From positions 1-40,441 of the IMG/VR virus record IMGVR_UViG_3300003323_001309: DNA of 40,441 bases. One strand, given 5' to 3'. The notes below the pieces were generated by a model, which was not told the DNA's origin, ran no database searches, and saw nothing but the letters and a program-made list of their open reading frames with translations. The translations under genes were made by a program, and so were the position numbers. Below, one piece after another: positions 1 to 9,362 of the stretch (position 1 is the stretch's first letter; every line of letters starts with the position of its first letter). The DNA is from a virus.

Positions 1-1022
1 TTCTTCCTCCTCCTCCTCCTCCTTTTAAGTTTGGCTCATTTAAGGATTTACTTAATAATGTTGAGGTAATTCAAACTACTGGACCAGATGGAAAAGAGCA
101 TTTTGTACAGAAAGAAATAACATTAGATCCTTTGGCTCAAGCTTTTGTAGATCAAGCAAAACAAAGAATTGGTGGCTTAATTAATGATATTATGACTGTT
201 GCTCAAGAAAATCCTAGATTGATTGCTCCTTTTCAAGGATTTCTTAATGAAGTTTCCCAGTTAAATGATCAAGATTTAGCAGATTGGACAGGAACAGTAC
301 GTCCAGAAGACTTCTCTAATTTTAAACGACAGTTAATTGAAACTAATACTTTTCTAAATAATGAAAAGTGGGATGATTATGATCATCAATTAGAACTTAA
401 TTTAACTGCTCGGGGTCTTGCAAATAGCACAGTTGCGAATGAACAACGTGCTCTTTCTATGCGCAATAGGCAACTTACCAATAATCAAATTAGACTTGAT
501 TCAGAAATAATAGGAGATCAATTAGTAAATACTGATTTGGCAAGAAAAACAGCTTTATATCAAGGGAGAAGTGCTTCAAGAAGTCGCTCGGCTGATATTT
601 CAAGCCAAAAGTTTGGATTAGAACAAGAGGCTGTTAATCGTGAGCTTCTAGGTCGTGATGATCGAATGAATAAATTAATGCAACTTCTAGGTATTAATCA
701 GAATGTTGTTAATGAAGATATAAATCGTAAACGAGGGGCAAACATTGCACCTACTGTCCTAGGTGCTCAAGACGCCATTACAGGACATCAGAAATCAGCA
801 TGGGCGCAAGATAATGCAAACCGATTAAGTCTCTATAATATAGAAAACCAGAGTTATGCTAATAATAATGCGTTGACAGGAAGCTTAATAGGAGGCGCTA
901 TGAATTTAGGGGGAAGTTTAGCTCTAGCTTATGGCACAGGAGGTGCTAGTATGGCAGCGCCTACTATTGCCTCAAGAGTAGTCTCACAAGCAAGAAACAG
1001 AAATGCGAGTATGCCATTATGA
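1..1022 (+). CDS. Internal virion (T7 gp14-like position) protein, 3' part; gene spans the window ends
   Basis: The frame is open from base 3 to the TGA at 1020-1022 and joins in frame to the ORF starting at 40402, giving about 353 residues. The joined N-terminus begins MGGIFGG, followed by a proline run encoded across the junction. The body is rich in Q, N and charged residues and looks helical. A Gly/Ala-rich hydrophobic stretch near the C-terminus (GGAMNLGGSLALAYG) could insert in membrane. It follows the tail-collar and GNAT-like genes and precedes two large genes with ATGA overlaps, the usual order of the gp14-gp15-gp16 ejection proteins in T7-like phages. The role as an ejection or internal protein is inferred from position and composition. 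I do not see a diagnostic motif. The ATG at 132 sometimes chosen as start is internal. Confidence 0.8.
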   Translation, partial: LPPPPPPFKFGSFKDLLNNVEVIQTTGPDGKEHFVQKEITLDPLAQAFVDQAKQRIGGLINDIMTVAQENPRLIAPFQGFLNEVSQLNDQDLADWTGTVRPEDFSNFKRQLIETNTFLNNEKWDDYDHQLELNLTARGLANSTVANEQRALSMRNRQLTNNQIRLDSEIIGDQLVNTDLARKTALYQGRSASRSRSADISSQKFGLEQEAVNRELLGRDDRMNKLMQLLGINQNVVNEDINRKRGANIAPTVLGAQDAITGHQKSAWAQDNANRLSLYNIENQSYANNNALTGSLIGGAMNLGGSLALAYGTGGASMAAPTIASRVVSQARNRNASMPL

Positions 1023-2578
1023 CCTCACCCTTATATGGAAATATAAAAGCAGCTAATGAAATTTCTTTAGGGATTCGAAAAGATAAGGAATTAAAGCAAA
1101 AACGAGATTTAAAAAATTCTGATTTAAAGCTTAAAAAATCTCAATTATTAGCTTCTGTTCCTTCCTCCGAAGAAATCGCTGGTGATAATCTTTTAGCTGG
1201 TGCTGAAAGAATGTCTAGGGGTCCTCAAAATGCCGCCACAGGACTTCTAGAAGGTTTAATGCGGGCTTTTGGGGGTAATTTAAAAGGTAAAGCTTCTGAA
1301 GAAAAAAAGAAGCAGCTTATGGATGCTTTGGATGTTCTTGATTATGCTATGCAAGGAGAAGAGTATCTTCAAAATACCCAAGCTCAAATCGCAAAACAAA
1401 GAGAAGCTCAAAAGTATGCTCCTTCTCAAAATCAATATGAACAATCTTATTCAGATGGAACCCTTAAGGCAACTTTAACACCTCTTTTCCAACAATTAGG
1501 TGTAGATCCTAATAGAGTCTCTCTTTCAGATGATGGGTTAAATGTTTTTATGGAGCGTGATGATGGCACAATCTTAAAAAGGCCTGTCTCTGATTTTTTT
1601 TCTCCTGAAGATTCTAAAGAGTTTCAATTTTTAAATACAATGCAAAAAACAAATTTGCTTAGGACAGAAAATAAACAAGTTCAAGGATTAGCACAAGAAA
1701 ATACACAACTTAAAAGTCGCTTGCAACAATTAGAGGAACAATTTGCAAGCATGGAAGGTATAAATCCAGCGACAGCAAGATTACTTGCTGAAGATACTAT
1801 TAGAGGAGAAGAACGCTTAGCGCACCAGCTTAATAATGAAACAAGAAAAGCCGATGCTTCTGTTCGAAAGGCTGAGTTGGATGCTCACTATAGGCCTATG
1901 GAGTTAGAACAACGTAAGAGGGCGATTGATGTTTCAGAAATAAATGCTAATTCCAAGCTCGAAGCTCTTGGGCTTAAGAATGTTAAAGAAATATTACCGC
2001 GTCTTGAAGCTTCTGCTTCTACAGTTAAATATGCCGATGATCTTCTTAATGATGTTAAAAAGCATAGAGAATTATTTGGATCCGCTCTTTCTACTTGGAT
2101 TGATACAAAAGGAGATTCAGGAGCATTTTCTCTTAAAATGCAGCAACTTTATGGAGGAAAAGATAGAGATGCTGCAATGCGTATTGCTAAAAATATTAGC
2201 AGTCTTATGCTAGCCGATGCTAAAAGCTTAGGAGGACAGAATAATATGACATTAGATTCATGGATTCAACAATCTTTCCCTAATATTCAATATAGCCCAG
2301 ATAACTTTAAATATATTGTTGAACAAATAAAGAACAAAGCTGAATTTTATCGCGATATTTATCGTGATACCCTTAATCAATCTTCAAATGCTCATATAGG
2401 ACAATCTTATGATACCAGATTAGGAGAATTTAATTTAAAGTCTCAACAATCTAGGAATTCTTTAGATCTGTTAGAAGGTAATATTTATGTTCAAGATCCA
2501 AAAACTGGAAAAACAGCATTATTATCTCCTCAGGATGCAAAAAAGGCCATTAGTCGAGGTGGTATTATTGTTAAATGA
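1019..2578 (+). CDS. Large helical virion protein (gp15-like position)
   Basis: This 519-residue protein starts at the ATGA that overlaps the previous stop (1019-1022) and ends in another ATGA overlap (2575-2578), so the three genes are translationally coupled. It is highly charged and glutamine-rich. A clear coiled-coil stretch lies around residues 220-245 (ENTQLKSRLQQLEEQF), followed by more helix up to about residue 330. There is no signal peptide or TM segment. A lone ATG ORF in another frame at 1944 is a shadow. By position it corresponds to the second of three ejection/internal core proteins of T7-like phages. Sequence alone does not prove this, and a minor tail role is possible. Confidence 0.75.
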   Translation: MTSPLYGNIKAANEISLGIRKDKELKQKRDLKNSDLKLKKSQLLASVPSSEEIAGDNLLAGAERMSRGPQNAATGLLEGLMRAFGGNLKGKASEEKKKQLMDALDVLDYAMQGEEYLQNTQAQIAKQREAQKYAPSQNQYEQSYSDGTLKATLTPLFQQLGVDPNRVSLSDDGLNVFMERDDGTILKRPVSDFFSPEDSKEFQFLNTMQKTNLLRTENKQVQGLAQENTQLKSRLQQLEEQFASMEGINPATARLLAEDTIRGEERLAHQLNNETRKADASVRKAELDAHYRPMELEQRKRAIDVSEINANSKLEALGLKNVKEILPRLEASASTVKYADDLLNDVKKHRELFGSALSTWIDTKGDSGAFSLKMQQLYGGKDRDAAMRIAKNISSLMLADAKSLGGQNNMTLDSWIQQSFPNIQYSPDNFKYIVEQIKNKAEFYRDIYRDTLNQSSNAHIGQSYDTRLGEFNLKSQQSRNSLDLLEGNIYVQDPKTGKTALLSPQDAKKAISRGGIIVK

Positions 2579-4599
2579 AAGATATTTTTGAAGGCTTAAA
2601 TGCCAAATTCGTAGATAATTTTCCGCCACAAGATTCCTCACAAAATGATATTTTTGAGGGATTAGATGCTAAATTTGTAGATTATCCTCCTAATTCTTCT
2701 GAGGAATCGGTTAATTCTGAAAAAGTAAATCCAGAATCCATTTTAGAATCGCACACTATTCCTCAAATTTTACAATCAGCTTATGATAATTTTTCAAAAT
2801 TACCTGATGAATCTAGAAAACAGCTTTTTAACGATATCTTAAGAGTTGCTGTAAAAGCCCCTATTTCTGGTGCTTCTTCTATTGTAGATTTTGTAACTAC
2901 ATTACCATTAAATGCTTCAAAAGCTATTTATAACACTATTGCATCAAAAGATGCGCAAGTTCCATATATTACCCCTTGGTCAGAAAAAACAGAGACGGCG
3001 GTTGATTCTCTAGCCCAACAAGCTGGTTTCGATACTTCTGGCACAGGTCCAATAACTGAAGGAGTAAAGCTTGCTACAGGAGTGCTAACAGGAGGAGGAA
3101 TTGCAAAAACTTTAACTTCTATTCCAAAAGCTGCAGCTTCTCTGATAGGGTCCACAAAACCTCAAGTTTTGGTAGGGGCTGCCGGAGCAGGCGCTTCTAT
3201 GGAGGCAGCGAAAGAACATGGATCTGGTATAGTAGGACAAATAGGATCAGGGATTGTTGGAGGTACTCTCGCCGAATCATTACCGTTTGTATTAAATAAA
3301 CAAAATTGGATAAATGCATTAGAGAAAGGCTTAATAAAAGGATTTGGTCTTGATAAAAAAAATATAAAATTAAATGCTTTAGAATCTGCCGAAAAATTAG
3401 GTATAGATTTACCTGCTGCCGCTGCTACGGATAGCGTTACAATGGCTTTTGTTAATCAAGCCATTAGTAAATTACCTCATTTAGGTAATAAATTAAGAGA
3501 CCAAGTAAAAAAAACATCTCATCAATTTCAAGAAGCTTGGGATGATATGCTTAATTCTGTAGCGCCTAAAATTTCTATAGAATTAAATAAGGAAGCAAAA
3601 TCAATTTATAAGGTTCCAAATAATCTTCTTAAGAATTCTGAGGATACCGTTTCTCCTCAATTAATTTTGAATAAAATTAAAGAAACACGAGAAGTTTTAA
3701 AATCTCCTATTCATTCGGAGCCTACAAAAAAATTGCACTCGTATATGAATGAACTTGAAAATTCTTTATCTCCTCAAGGATTAAAAATTTCTCTTAAGGA
3801 TTTATCAGGTCATGAAATTAGTATCGGAGGAGTTAAAACTAAATTTAATGAACTTCCTCAAGATATGAAAGATCAAATCTTATCTAGAGTCAAATCTGAA
3901 ACTTCTTTCTCTCATATTCCAATTCAAGAAGTTTTAAGGTCAAAAATAGAGCTTAATAAGATTATGAGGGATAGAAATTTATTTGATAGAATGGATACAG
4001 ATACATTAAGTTTTTTAAATGGCATTAAATCAAGCATTGATGAAACTTTAAATGAATATGGTTTAACAAATCCAAAATGGTTTTCATCTTTTGAAAAAGC
4101 GGAAAAGCAATATGCATCCCTTGCGAAAAGAGAAAATTTAGAAGATTCATTTGCAGGAAAAATTGTAAATCCAGCAACACAGGAAGTTTCTTATACTCCT
4201 CTTGTTAAAATGCTTGAAGATCGTTCTCAACAGAAATTTTTAAAAAATAATCTTGGAGAAGAAAATTATAAGAAATTAAATGATTTTGTAAATGTTGCTA
4301 GAGCTATGGATAATGCTAAAAGAAATATATTGAATCCTTCTAGTACGGCTCTCGTTAATGGAGCTATGGGCTTAATTCAAGGATTAGTTTTTGGAACTAA
4401 TCCAGTTCCTGCCCTTTTTATATCTGCCTCTGCTGCGGGCGCTACTAAGCTTTTAACTGATAAAAGATTTTTGAATATTGCTATGGATTTTGCAAAAAAA
4501 CCTTCTGAATCTTTAGCTCAAAGATTAGATAAAATTGTAAATGATCGCTTAGGAATTGGGATTCATGCTTTAATGAAGCAATCCCAATCTAATCAATAA
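2575..4599 (+). CDS. Large virion protein with hydrophobic segments (gp16-like position)
   Basis: The 674-residue product begins at an ATGA overlap. Its N-terminus carries a duplicated motif, DIFEGLNAKFVD at residues 3-14 and DIFEGLDAKFVD at 25-36, separated by a Pro/Ser linker. A Gly/Ala-rich hydrophobic region at about residues 160-240 and another near the C-terminus (GLIQGLVFGTNPVPALFISA) look able to contact membrane, as expected for a protein that forms part of a trans-envelope DNA channel. The rest is charged and helical. It is the last large gene of the virion block, the position of gp16 in T7. I see no lytic transglycosylase motif, which T7 gp16 has, so any wall-degrading activity is absent or unrecognised. 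Confidence 0.75.
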   Translation: MKDIFEGLNAKFVDNFPPQDSSQNDIFEGLDAKFVDYPPNSSEESVNSEKVNPESILESHTIPQILQSAYDNFSKLPDESRKQLFNDILRVAVKAPISGASSIVDFVTTLPLNASKAIYNTIASKDAQVPYITPWSEKTETAVDSLAQQAGFDTSGTGPITEGVKLATGVLTGGGIAKTLTSIPKAAASLIGSTKPQVLVGAAGAGASMEAAKEHGSGIVGQIGSGIVGGTLAESLPFVLNKQNWINALEKGLIKGFGLDKKNIKLNALESAEKLGIDLPAAAATDSVTMAFVNQAISKLPHLGNKLRDQVKKTSHQFQEAWDDMLNSVAPKISIELNKEAKSIYKVPNNLLKNSEDTVSPQLILNKIKETREVLKSPIHSEPTKKLHSYMNELENSLSPQGLKISLKDLSGHEISIGGVKTKFNELPQDMKDQILSRVKSETSFSHIPIQEVLRSKIELNKIMRDRNLFDRMDTDTLSFLNGIKSSIDETLNEYGLTNPKWFSSFEKAEKQYASLAKRENLEDSFAGKIVNPATQEVSYTPLVKMLEDRSQQKFLKNNLGEENYKKLNDFVNVARAMDNAKRNILNPSSTALVNGAMGLIQGLVFGTNPVPALFISASAAGATKLLTDKRFLNIAMDFAKKPSESLAQRLDKIVNDRLGIGIHALMKQSQSNQ

Positions 4600-4603
4600 T
4601 GGA

Positions 4604-4762
4604 ATGGACAAATTTCCTAATGAGCGTGATAAGGAGATTATAATTCTTATTTTAAAAATTATTTTATATGGAATTATAATCTATTTTTCTATTTATGAAA
4701 AAGAAACTGAAACTGTAAGCATTCTTTTAAAAATAACACAATCTTTAAGAGAGATATTTTGA
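4604..4762 (+). CDS. Small one-TM protein
   Basis: This 52-residue ORF starts 5 bases after the stop of the preceding gene and ends at TGA 4760-4762. The sequence starts MDKFPNERDKE and continues with a hydrophobic segment of about 20 residues (IIILILKIILYGIIIYFSIY), then a charged tail. The charged N-terminus, single TM and close coupling to the virion block suggest a small inner-membrane protein. A holin or holin-regulator role is possible but unproven. No good Shine-Dalgarno is visible, so translation would depend on coupling. Confidence 0.5.
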   Translation: MDKFPNERDKEIIILILKIILYGIIIYFSIYEKETETVSILLKITQSLREIF

Positions 4763-4770
4763 AGTATGAT

Positions 4771-5019
4771 TCAATGTTTTTTTCTCTTAGCTTTTCGCCA
4801 TGATATATCATAAAACTCACATAATATCCATATACTTAATGTAGACCATATGCTCGTAGAAATGAATCCTCTTGTCTCATTAAAAAATTCAATCCAAACA
4901 TAGATTATTGTATATATTGGTAGTGCTGATATTACTAATTCTGAAATAGAAATGCTTACTTTTTGATAAGTGGTAATTGGTTTTTCATGCTCATATTTGT
5001 ATTTATTTTTATTTTCCAT
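4771..5019 (-). CDS. Two-TM small membrane protein
   Basis: This leftward 82-residue protein is preceded by a good ribosome binding site (GAGGAG about 8 bases upstream). After a charged N-terminal tail of about 20 residues it has two hydrophobic segments (about 27-47 and 55-71) and a strongly basic C-terminus (RKAKRKKH). It is convergent with the small ORF at 4604-4762 and divergent from the patatin gene. The size and two-helix layout fit a class II holin, and the endolysin at 19540-20037 has no signal peptide and so needs a holin somewhere. It is far from the lysin, so this is only one of several candidates. Confidence 0.6.
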   Translation of the reverse strand: MENKNKYKYEHEKPITTYQKVSISISELVISALPIYTIIYVWIEFFNETRGFISTSIWSTLSIWILCEFYDISWRKAKRKKH

Positions 5020-5099
5020 TTCAATTTTCTCCTCTCATTTCACATGATCTCATACTTTCTATAAAAGTCAATAGTTTATTTTAAAATGTATCTTAAATT

Positions 5100-5145
5100 T
5101 TATCCACATTCTTGTGGATAAGTCTGTTGATAACATTGTTGATAA
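5100..5145. repeat. DnaA-box cluster with 12-bp period, site 1
   Basis: A perfect DnaA box TTATCCACA (5100-5108) faces its inverse TGTGGATAA (5113-5121) across 4 bases, and two variant boxes TGTTGATAA follow at 5125-5133 and 5137-5145. The three same-strand boxes start exactly 12 bp apart. The 21 bp from 5113 to 5133 recur identically at 34360-34380. The site lies in the 204-bp gap between divergent genes, ahead of the patatin gene. It could be a DnaA- or initiator-binding site used as a secondary origin, a titration site, or an operator for the flanking genes. Confidence 0.75.
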
Positions 5146-5223
5146 GATGTTAATATTTTTTTACTAAACTATATCTCATATAAGGTTCCATGATTTTTAT
5201 TTCTTCTTTAAAAGATTCCCAAA

Positions 5224-6369
5224 ATGGCTGATACAAATACGAATAGAATTTTAGTTTTAGATGGAGGAGGAGCTCGAGGATATTTTACGCTTCAATGGCT
5301 TAAGTATTATCTTCCTTTGATAGGAGAAGATCCTGATGACAGAACAGTTTTTACAAGAAGATTTAATGTTGTAGGGGGAACTTCTGTAGGAGCTTTAATT
5401 GCGCTCGCTCTTGTCACAGAAAAGAAATCTGTTAATGAAATGATTTCATTTTTTGAAGAACATGGTCCATATATTTTCAGTTTAACTTCTCTTTTCCCCT
5501 CTTGGAGGCCTAATGAACTTTTTAAGATCGCTTTGGTAATTTCTCAGATTCCTTTTTATCAATCTTCCGGTCTTACAGAAAGCTCCTATGGCTCTGGTCT
5601 TTTAAGGACCTTAGTCCAAGATATTTTTGGTTCTGATACAATGGCAGATGCTAAAACAAATATAATTATACCAGGATATCAATCAGATACTAAAACTTAT
5701 GTAACTTTTTCTAATATATCTAAAGGTGGTTTTATTGGACAAGACTTCCTTATGAGTGATGTTGCATTAGCAACTTCTGCGGCGCCCGTATACCTACCTG
5801 CATGGTCATTTGGAGGGCATACTTATATTGATAGTGGTCTTTATCAGAATAATGCTTCTTTTTTTGCATATGTATATGGAAAGGCTTTATATCCTACTTC
5901 TTACAGAACATGTCTTCTTTCTGTAGGAACTGGGTTAGGTCAATTAGGTTTTGATCCTTCTGGAAATTCTGGTCCTCCTTCTTTATTTAATAAATCTGGA
6001 ATTTCTGAAGAACAATTTAAACAAGTTCCTATCTATCAACAACTTCTAGAAAATTGTCCTTCTTGCACTCCTTCTCTTTTAACTCAAGCAATGACAGATA
6101 TTTGTCCTGTGGAACAAGTATATGAATATTTTGAAATTGCTTGCGTGGGAGGACAGGAATCAATTGCCAAGTGCTTCGAGGTTCTTGCAGATTCTTCGCT
6201 AGATCCTTTTTATCAATATAGAGCAAATCTAGTTTTAGACCCAAATCAAAATACTGAAATTGATAATACTGAATCCGCTTATTTTTTATATTTAAAAGAT
6301 CTTGCTCAATCTTTTCTTAATAGTGACATCGATAAAGTTTCCAATTTTAATGGACATTTTAACGCATGA
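5224..6369 (+). CDS. Patatin-like phospholipase
   Basis: The 381-residue protein shows the hallmarks of patatin/cPLA2-type acyl hydrolases: the oxyanion motif DGGGARG at residues 13-19, the nucleophile elbow GTSVG at 52-56 with Ser54, the ATSAAP block near 183, and the dyad Asp203 in YIDSGLYQNN. The usual DGG/DGA becomes DSG. The family hydrolyses membrane phospholipids. No signal peptide is seen. Its stop overlaps the start of the long fibre gene in an ATGA, so it is co-translated with adsorption genes. This suggests a virion-associated or entry/exit role rather than general metabolism, but that is inference. The ATG at 5224 has only a weak ribosome site. It is the first gene after the divergent, DnaA-box-containing gap. 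Confidence 0.88.
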   Translation: MADTNTNRILVLDGGGARGYFTLQWLKYYLPLIGEDPDDRTVFTRRFNVVGGTSVGALIALALVTEKKSVNEMISFFEEHGPYIFSLTSLFPSWRPNELFKIALVISQIPFYQSSGLTESSYGSGLLRTLVQDIFGSDTMADAKTNIIIPGYQSDTKTYVTFSNISKGGFIGQDFLMSDVALATSAAPVYLPAWSFGGHTYIDSGLYQNNASFFAYVYGKALYPTSYRTCLLSVGTGLGQLGFDPSGNSGPPSLFNKSGISEEQFKQVPIYQQLLENCPSCTPSLLTQAMTDICPVEQVYEYFEIACVGGQESIAKCFEVLADSSLDPFYQYRANLVLDPNQNTEIDNTESAYFLYLKDLAQSFLNSDIDKVSNFNGHFNA

Positions 6370-8396
6370 AGCCAATTTATGAAGATTTTTCTCATGTCAT
6401 TTCTCCCATTACAGGAAGAATAAGAATTTCTGGGGTTCAAGATTTAAAGCAAAATTATATTTTTTTGGGTGGAATAGATAATATTGCTTTTGAAAGTCCT
6501 GCTTTAATTGATGTTCGGTTAGATATTATTGAACTTCGAGCTCTTTTAGAGAAGATTTCTCAATTAAAATTTATTCTGCAGTCTGGGAATTTTATCGTTC
6601 CTAATGCTCAAGTGCTTGATCAATTGACTTCTGGATTTCTTTATAATAATGCAAATGGTATTCTCTCTATAGAAGTTCCTGGCACTGGAACTCTCTCACT
6701 TCCTTATAAAAATGTATTTTTGGGAGATTCAAGTGATTTGGCTCAGGCGAGCCCAACGATTTTACTTGATAATCTTCCTGATCTTACAGAAAACTATTTT
6801 TGGATAGGAAATTCTTCTAATAGACCTGTTGCAACAAATATATTTCCTATTGGTGGGCTTCCTGATCTCTCTTTTCATAATATATGGATTGGAGATAATA
6901 CAAATAGACCTTTTCCTCAACAAAGAATTGATAATTTAAATCTTCCTCCTTTTTTATCGGCAGATCCTACTGTTAATTATGGAATTTATAATCTTTATAC
7001 AGGTGGCATTAATCTTGTTCCTTCTGAACCAATTGCTCCATCAACTACTTTAAGAATAGACAAAAGCAATCTTCCTAATCTTTCGAAAGGAAAGATATGG
7101 ATGGGAAGCGTGAATATTGTTCCTCCCATTATTTCTATTGGGGTTGATGGAGTTACGATCAGTGGAAATTTAAATTGGGATGCACGAGGAGCTTTGCCAA
7201 TTGTTGGAGATGGATATGCAGTTCCTCAAGAAGTTGGATTAGATCCTGGAACTATTTTTATGGGGGATTTTTTAAATCCCGGTCAGATCATTCAAGTAGG
7301 TCTTGAATGGGGACAAATGTTTATAGGAAATGGTTTTGGACAAATTACTACTACTGGGTTACTTCCTTTCCAACTTTTCAGTGGAGATCCAACTGGATCG
7401 GGACGAATTATTCCTATTACCATTTTAGACCGTACCAATTTACCAATTCTACCTTTTAATAATGTATGGATAGGTGATGGTTTAGATCAAGCATTCCCCA
7501 TTCCTATTGGTCCCAGCCTCCTTACGGCTCCCGAACTTACAATAGCTCCTACTGGAGTTGTAGCAGGAGCCTATCCATGGCCAGCAATTACAATCAACGC
7601 AGAAGGTCGTATTTTAATTGCCGCTGATAACACTTCAACAATTGAAGATATGCAGGAAAATATCGCAAATAACACAACGAATATTGCTGAAAATACGAGT
7701 GCTATTAATACAATTAATACTACTTTGTTTGACCCAGTCACTGGATTGGTAACGGCAGTTGGATTATTAAACGTAGCTGTTTTTGCGCCTGTAACAGGTC
7801 TTTTAGCGATTGTTGGAAGTTGGTCAAACTCACAAAGTATAAGTGATACTATTGGAGCATGGACGAATCCTAATAGTATCAGCGAAGTTGTAAATAATAA
7901 CACATCAGATATAGAAGGAATAATAGCAGGAACTATTCCTATCTCTACTAATTTCACAGGGGTTGGAGATGTCTCGGGTTCAGGTCCTTTATCTTCTCCT
8001 ATTACCCTAACTCTAAATACTACATTAAATAATGTTCCTTTGGCTACAGGAGACATTAATGTCAATAATCATAAAATAATTAATGTCAATGATGCTACCA
8101 ACCCTAAAGACGCCGTTAATTTAGAAACTTTAGAAGCTTATGTCGGTGGCTTAGCTGTAGAATTAGATGGATTTGTTGTAGGAGGTCCCGCCGTTGGCGG
8201 AATCCTTACAACCACCCGAGGACCTGATTGCACCTTAGATGTCATCCCAGCCGCTGCCGATGTGTCTTTTGATAATTTTGCCCTTACTGATCTTAAAACC
8301 CTTGATTTTAGCAGTTGGTCTGACATGGAAGCCAAGGAACAAAATGCAACGAATTGGTTATTTTTTTGGAAATTTTTTGGAGGAGGAGTGAGTTAA
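6366..8396 (+). CDS. Long tail-fibre/adhesin protein with [WF]-[IL]-G-[DN] repeats
   Basis: This 676-residue protein starts at an ATGA overlap with the patatin gene. Residues from about 30 to 390 contain roughly ten copies of a beta-strand motif such as YFWIGNSSNRP, IWIGDNTNRP, KIWMGSVN and VWIGDGLDQA, separated by 20-45 residues and often preceded by NLPxL. Around residues 425-525 lies a heptad-like trimer segment (EDMQENIANNTTNIAENTSA). The C-terminus contains NHKIINVNDATNPKDAVN, a pattern common in phage fibre shafts and knobs. It is followed by two further fibre genes. The role in host recognition is inferred from repeat architecture and position. Confidence 0.8.
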   Translation: MKPIYEDFSHVISPITGRIRISGVQDLKQNYIFLGGIDNIAFESPALIDVRLDIIELRALLEKISQLKFILQSGNFIVPNAQVLDQLTSGFLYNNANGILSIEVPGTGTLSLPYKNVFLGDSSDLAQASPTILLDNLPDLTENYFWIGNSSNRPVATNIFPIGGLPDLSFHNIWIGDNTNRPFPQQRIDNLNLPPFLSADPTVNYGIYNLYTGGINLVPSEPIAPSTTLRIDKSNLPNLSKGKIWMGSVNIVPPIISIGVDGVTISGNLNWDARGALPIVGDGYAVPQEVGLDPGTIFMGDFLNPGQIIQVGLEWGQMFIGNGFGQITTTGLLPFQLFSGDPTGSGRIIPITILDRTNLPILPFNNVWIGDGLDQAFPIPIGPSLLTAPELTIAPTGVVAGAYPWPAITINAEGRILIAADNTSTIEDMQENIANNTTNIAENTSAINTINTTLFDPVTGLVTAVGLLNVAVFAPVTGLLAIVGSWSNSQSISDTIGAWTNPNSISEVVNNNTSDIEGIIAGTIPISTNFTGVGDVSGSGPLSSPITLTLNTTLNNVPLATGDINVNNHKIINVNDATNPKDAVNLETLEAYVGGLAVELDGFVVGGPAVGGILTTTRGPDCTLDVIPAAADVSFDNFALTDLKTLDFSSWSDMEAKEQNATNWLFFWKFFGGGVS

Positions 8397-9350
8397 ATGC
8401 CAACAACATCAGCAGGTCTTAACCTTAATTCTCAAGCCTTTGCAGCTAATGTCAATATTCCAGGACAAACCCAAAGTCTGACGTGGACAACTCCTATTTC
8501 TCAATTACAACTTATTAATAATTACACTCCTACCTCTCTTGTAAATTCTCAAAATTGTTTCGAGTTAATTAATGTTAATAATGCAGGATATCGATTTAAG
8601 CATATAGTTAATAATACTCTAACTATTGGGAATCTTGTCTTAGAAAGTTTTTCAAGCGGGGCTCTTCCAGGAACTCCTTTAATCTTAATTGATCCTGAAC
8701 AAAATCCGACGATTCCTATTTCATTTTTGGGGAGTTCAGGACTCAGTAGTTTTTCTATAGCAATACAAACTTTAAATCCTTCTGCAGGATTTGTTGGAAA
8801 TGTATTTGTTGATAGCGCAGGCACTTCTCAAGTTTTAATTGGATTTAGCCCTTCAAATAATTATGGAATTCTCAGCACTCAAACCACAAATCCTCTAGTT
8901 CTAGGCGCAAATAATGGAAGAGCCATTACTATACTTTCTAATGAAAATGTAGGTATTGGAAATTCTGTGACTTCACCTGCCTATCCTCTTGATATTGGAG
9001 GGGCAGCACGTGCCTTCCGTATATTAGGAAATGCCAATGCTCCAACCGTAGTGCTTGGAAGTGCGGCAGGCACTTCTCCTTCCTATACGATTACGGGTTC
9101 TGAGTTGGGTGGAAGGTTTTCTGTAACACCAGGAACGGGAGCTACTACAGGATTGATTGGTACTTTTACTCTTTCTTCAGGGATGCCTTCTTCAACCTTC
9201 CCTGTTTTATTTACACCCGCTAATGCGGCAACTGGAGCTATATCAAAATGGGAAGCTTCCTCTAACTCTACAACTTTTACTTTAAATGCTCTCACAGCTT
9301 TAACAGCATCTACTACTTATCTTTGGAATTATCACATCATCGGTTATTAA
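8397..9350 (+). CDS. Fibre-tip/adhesin protein, short paralogue
   Basis: This 317-residue protein starts directly after the preceding stop and has a strong AGGAGGAG ribosome site. It is rich in S, T, N and G with alternating hydrophobic residues (beta structure) and has no cysteines clustered for zinc. Its first about 95 residues and last about 115 residues match the ends of the next gene: PLSQFQLVN/PISQLQLIN, NNSGYRFHQL/NNAGYRFKHI, GNGNAPSF/GNANAPTV, FTLSSAMP/FTLSSGMP, and a C-terminal YxWNYxIIG. It therefore looks like a paralogue lacking the long repetitive middle. A receptor-binding or fibre-tip function is inferred. Confidence 0.75.
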   Translation: MPTTSAGLNLNSQAFAANVNIPGQTQSLTWTTPISQLQLINNYTPTSLVNSQNCFELINVNNAGYRFKHIVNNTLTIGNLVLESFSSGALPGTPLILIDPEQNPTIPISFLGSSGLSSFSIAIQTLNPSAGFVGNVFVDSAGTSQVLIGFSPSNNYGILSTQTTNPLVLGANNGRAITILSNENVGIGNSVTSPAYPLDIGGAARAFRILGNANAPTVVLGSAAGTSPSYTITGSELGGRFSVTPGTGATTGLIGTFTLSSGMPSSTFPVLFTPANAATGAISKWEASSNSTTFTLNALTALTASTTYLWNYHIIGY

Positions 9351-9362
9351 TGGAGTAAATAA

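Noticed and set aside
7571-8065. Leftward 164-codon ORF within the first fibre gene
   Set aside because: It is the reverse frame of a strongly supported fibre gene. Its hydrophobic, proline-rich product mirrors the repeat composition.
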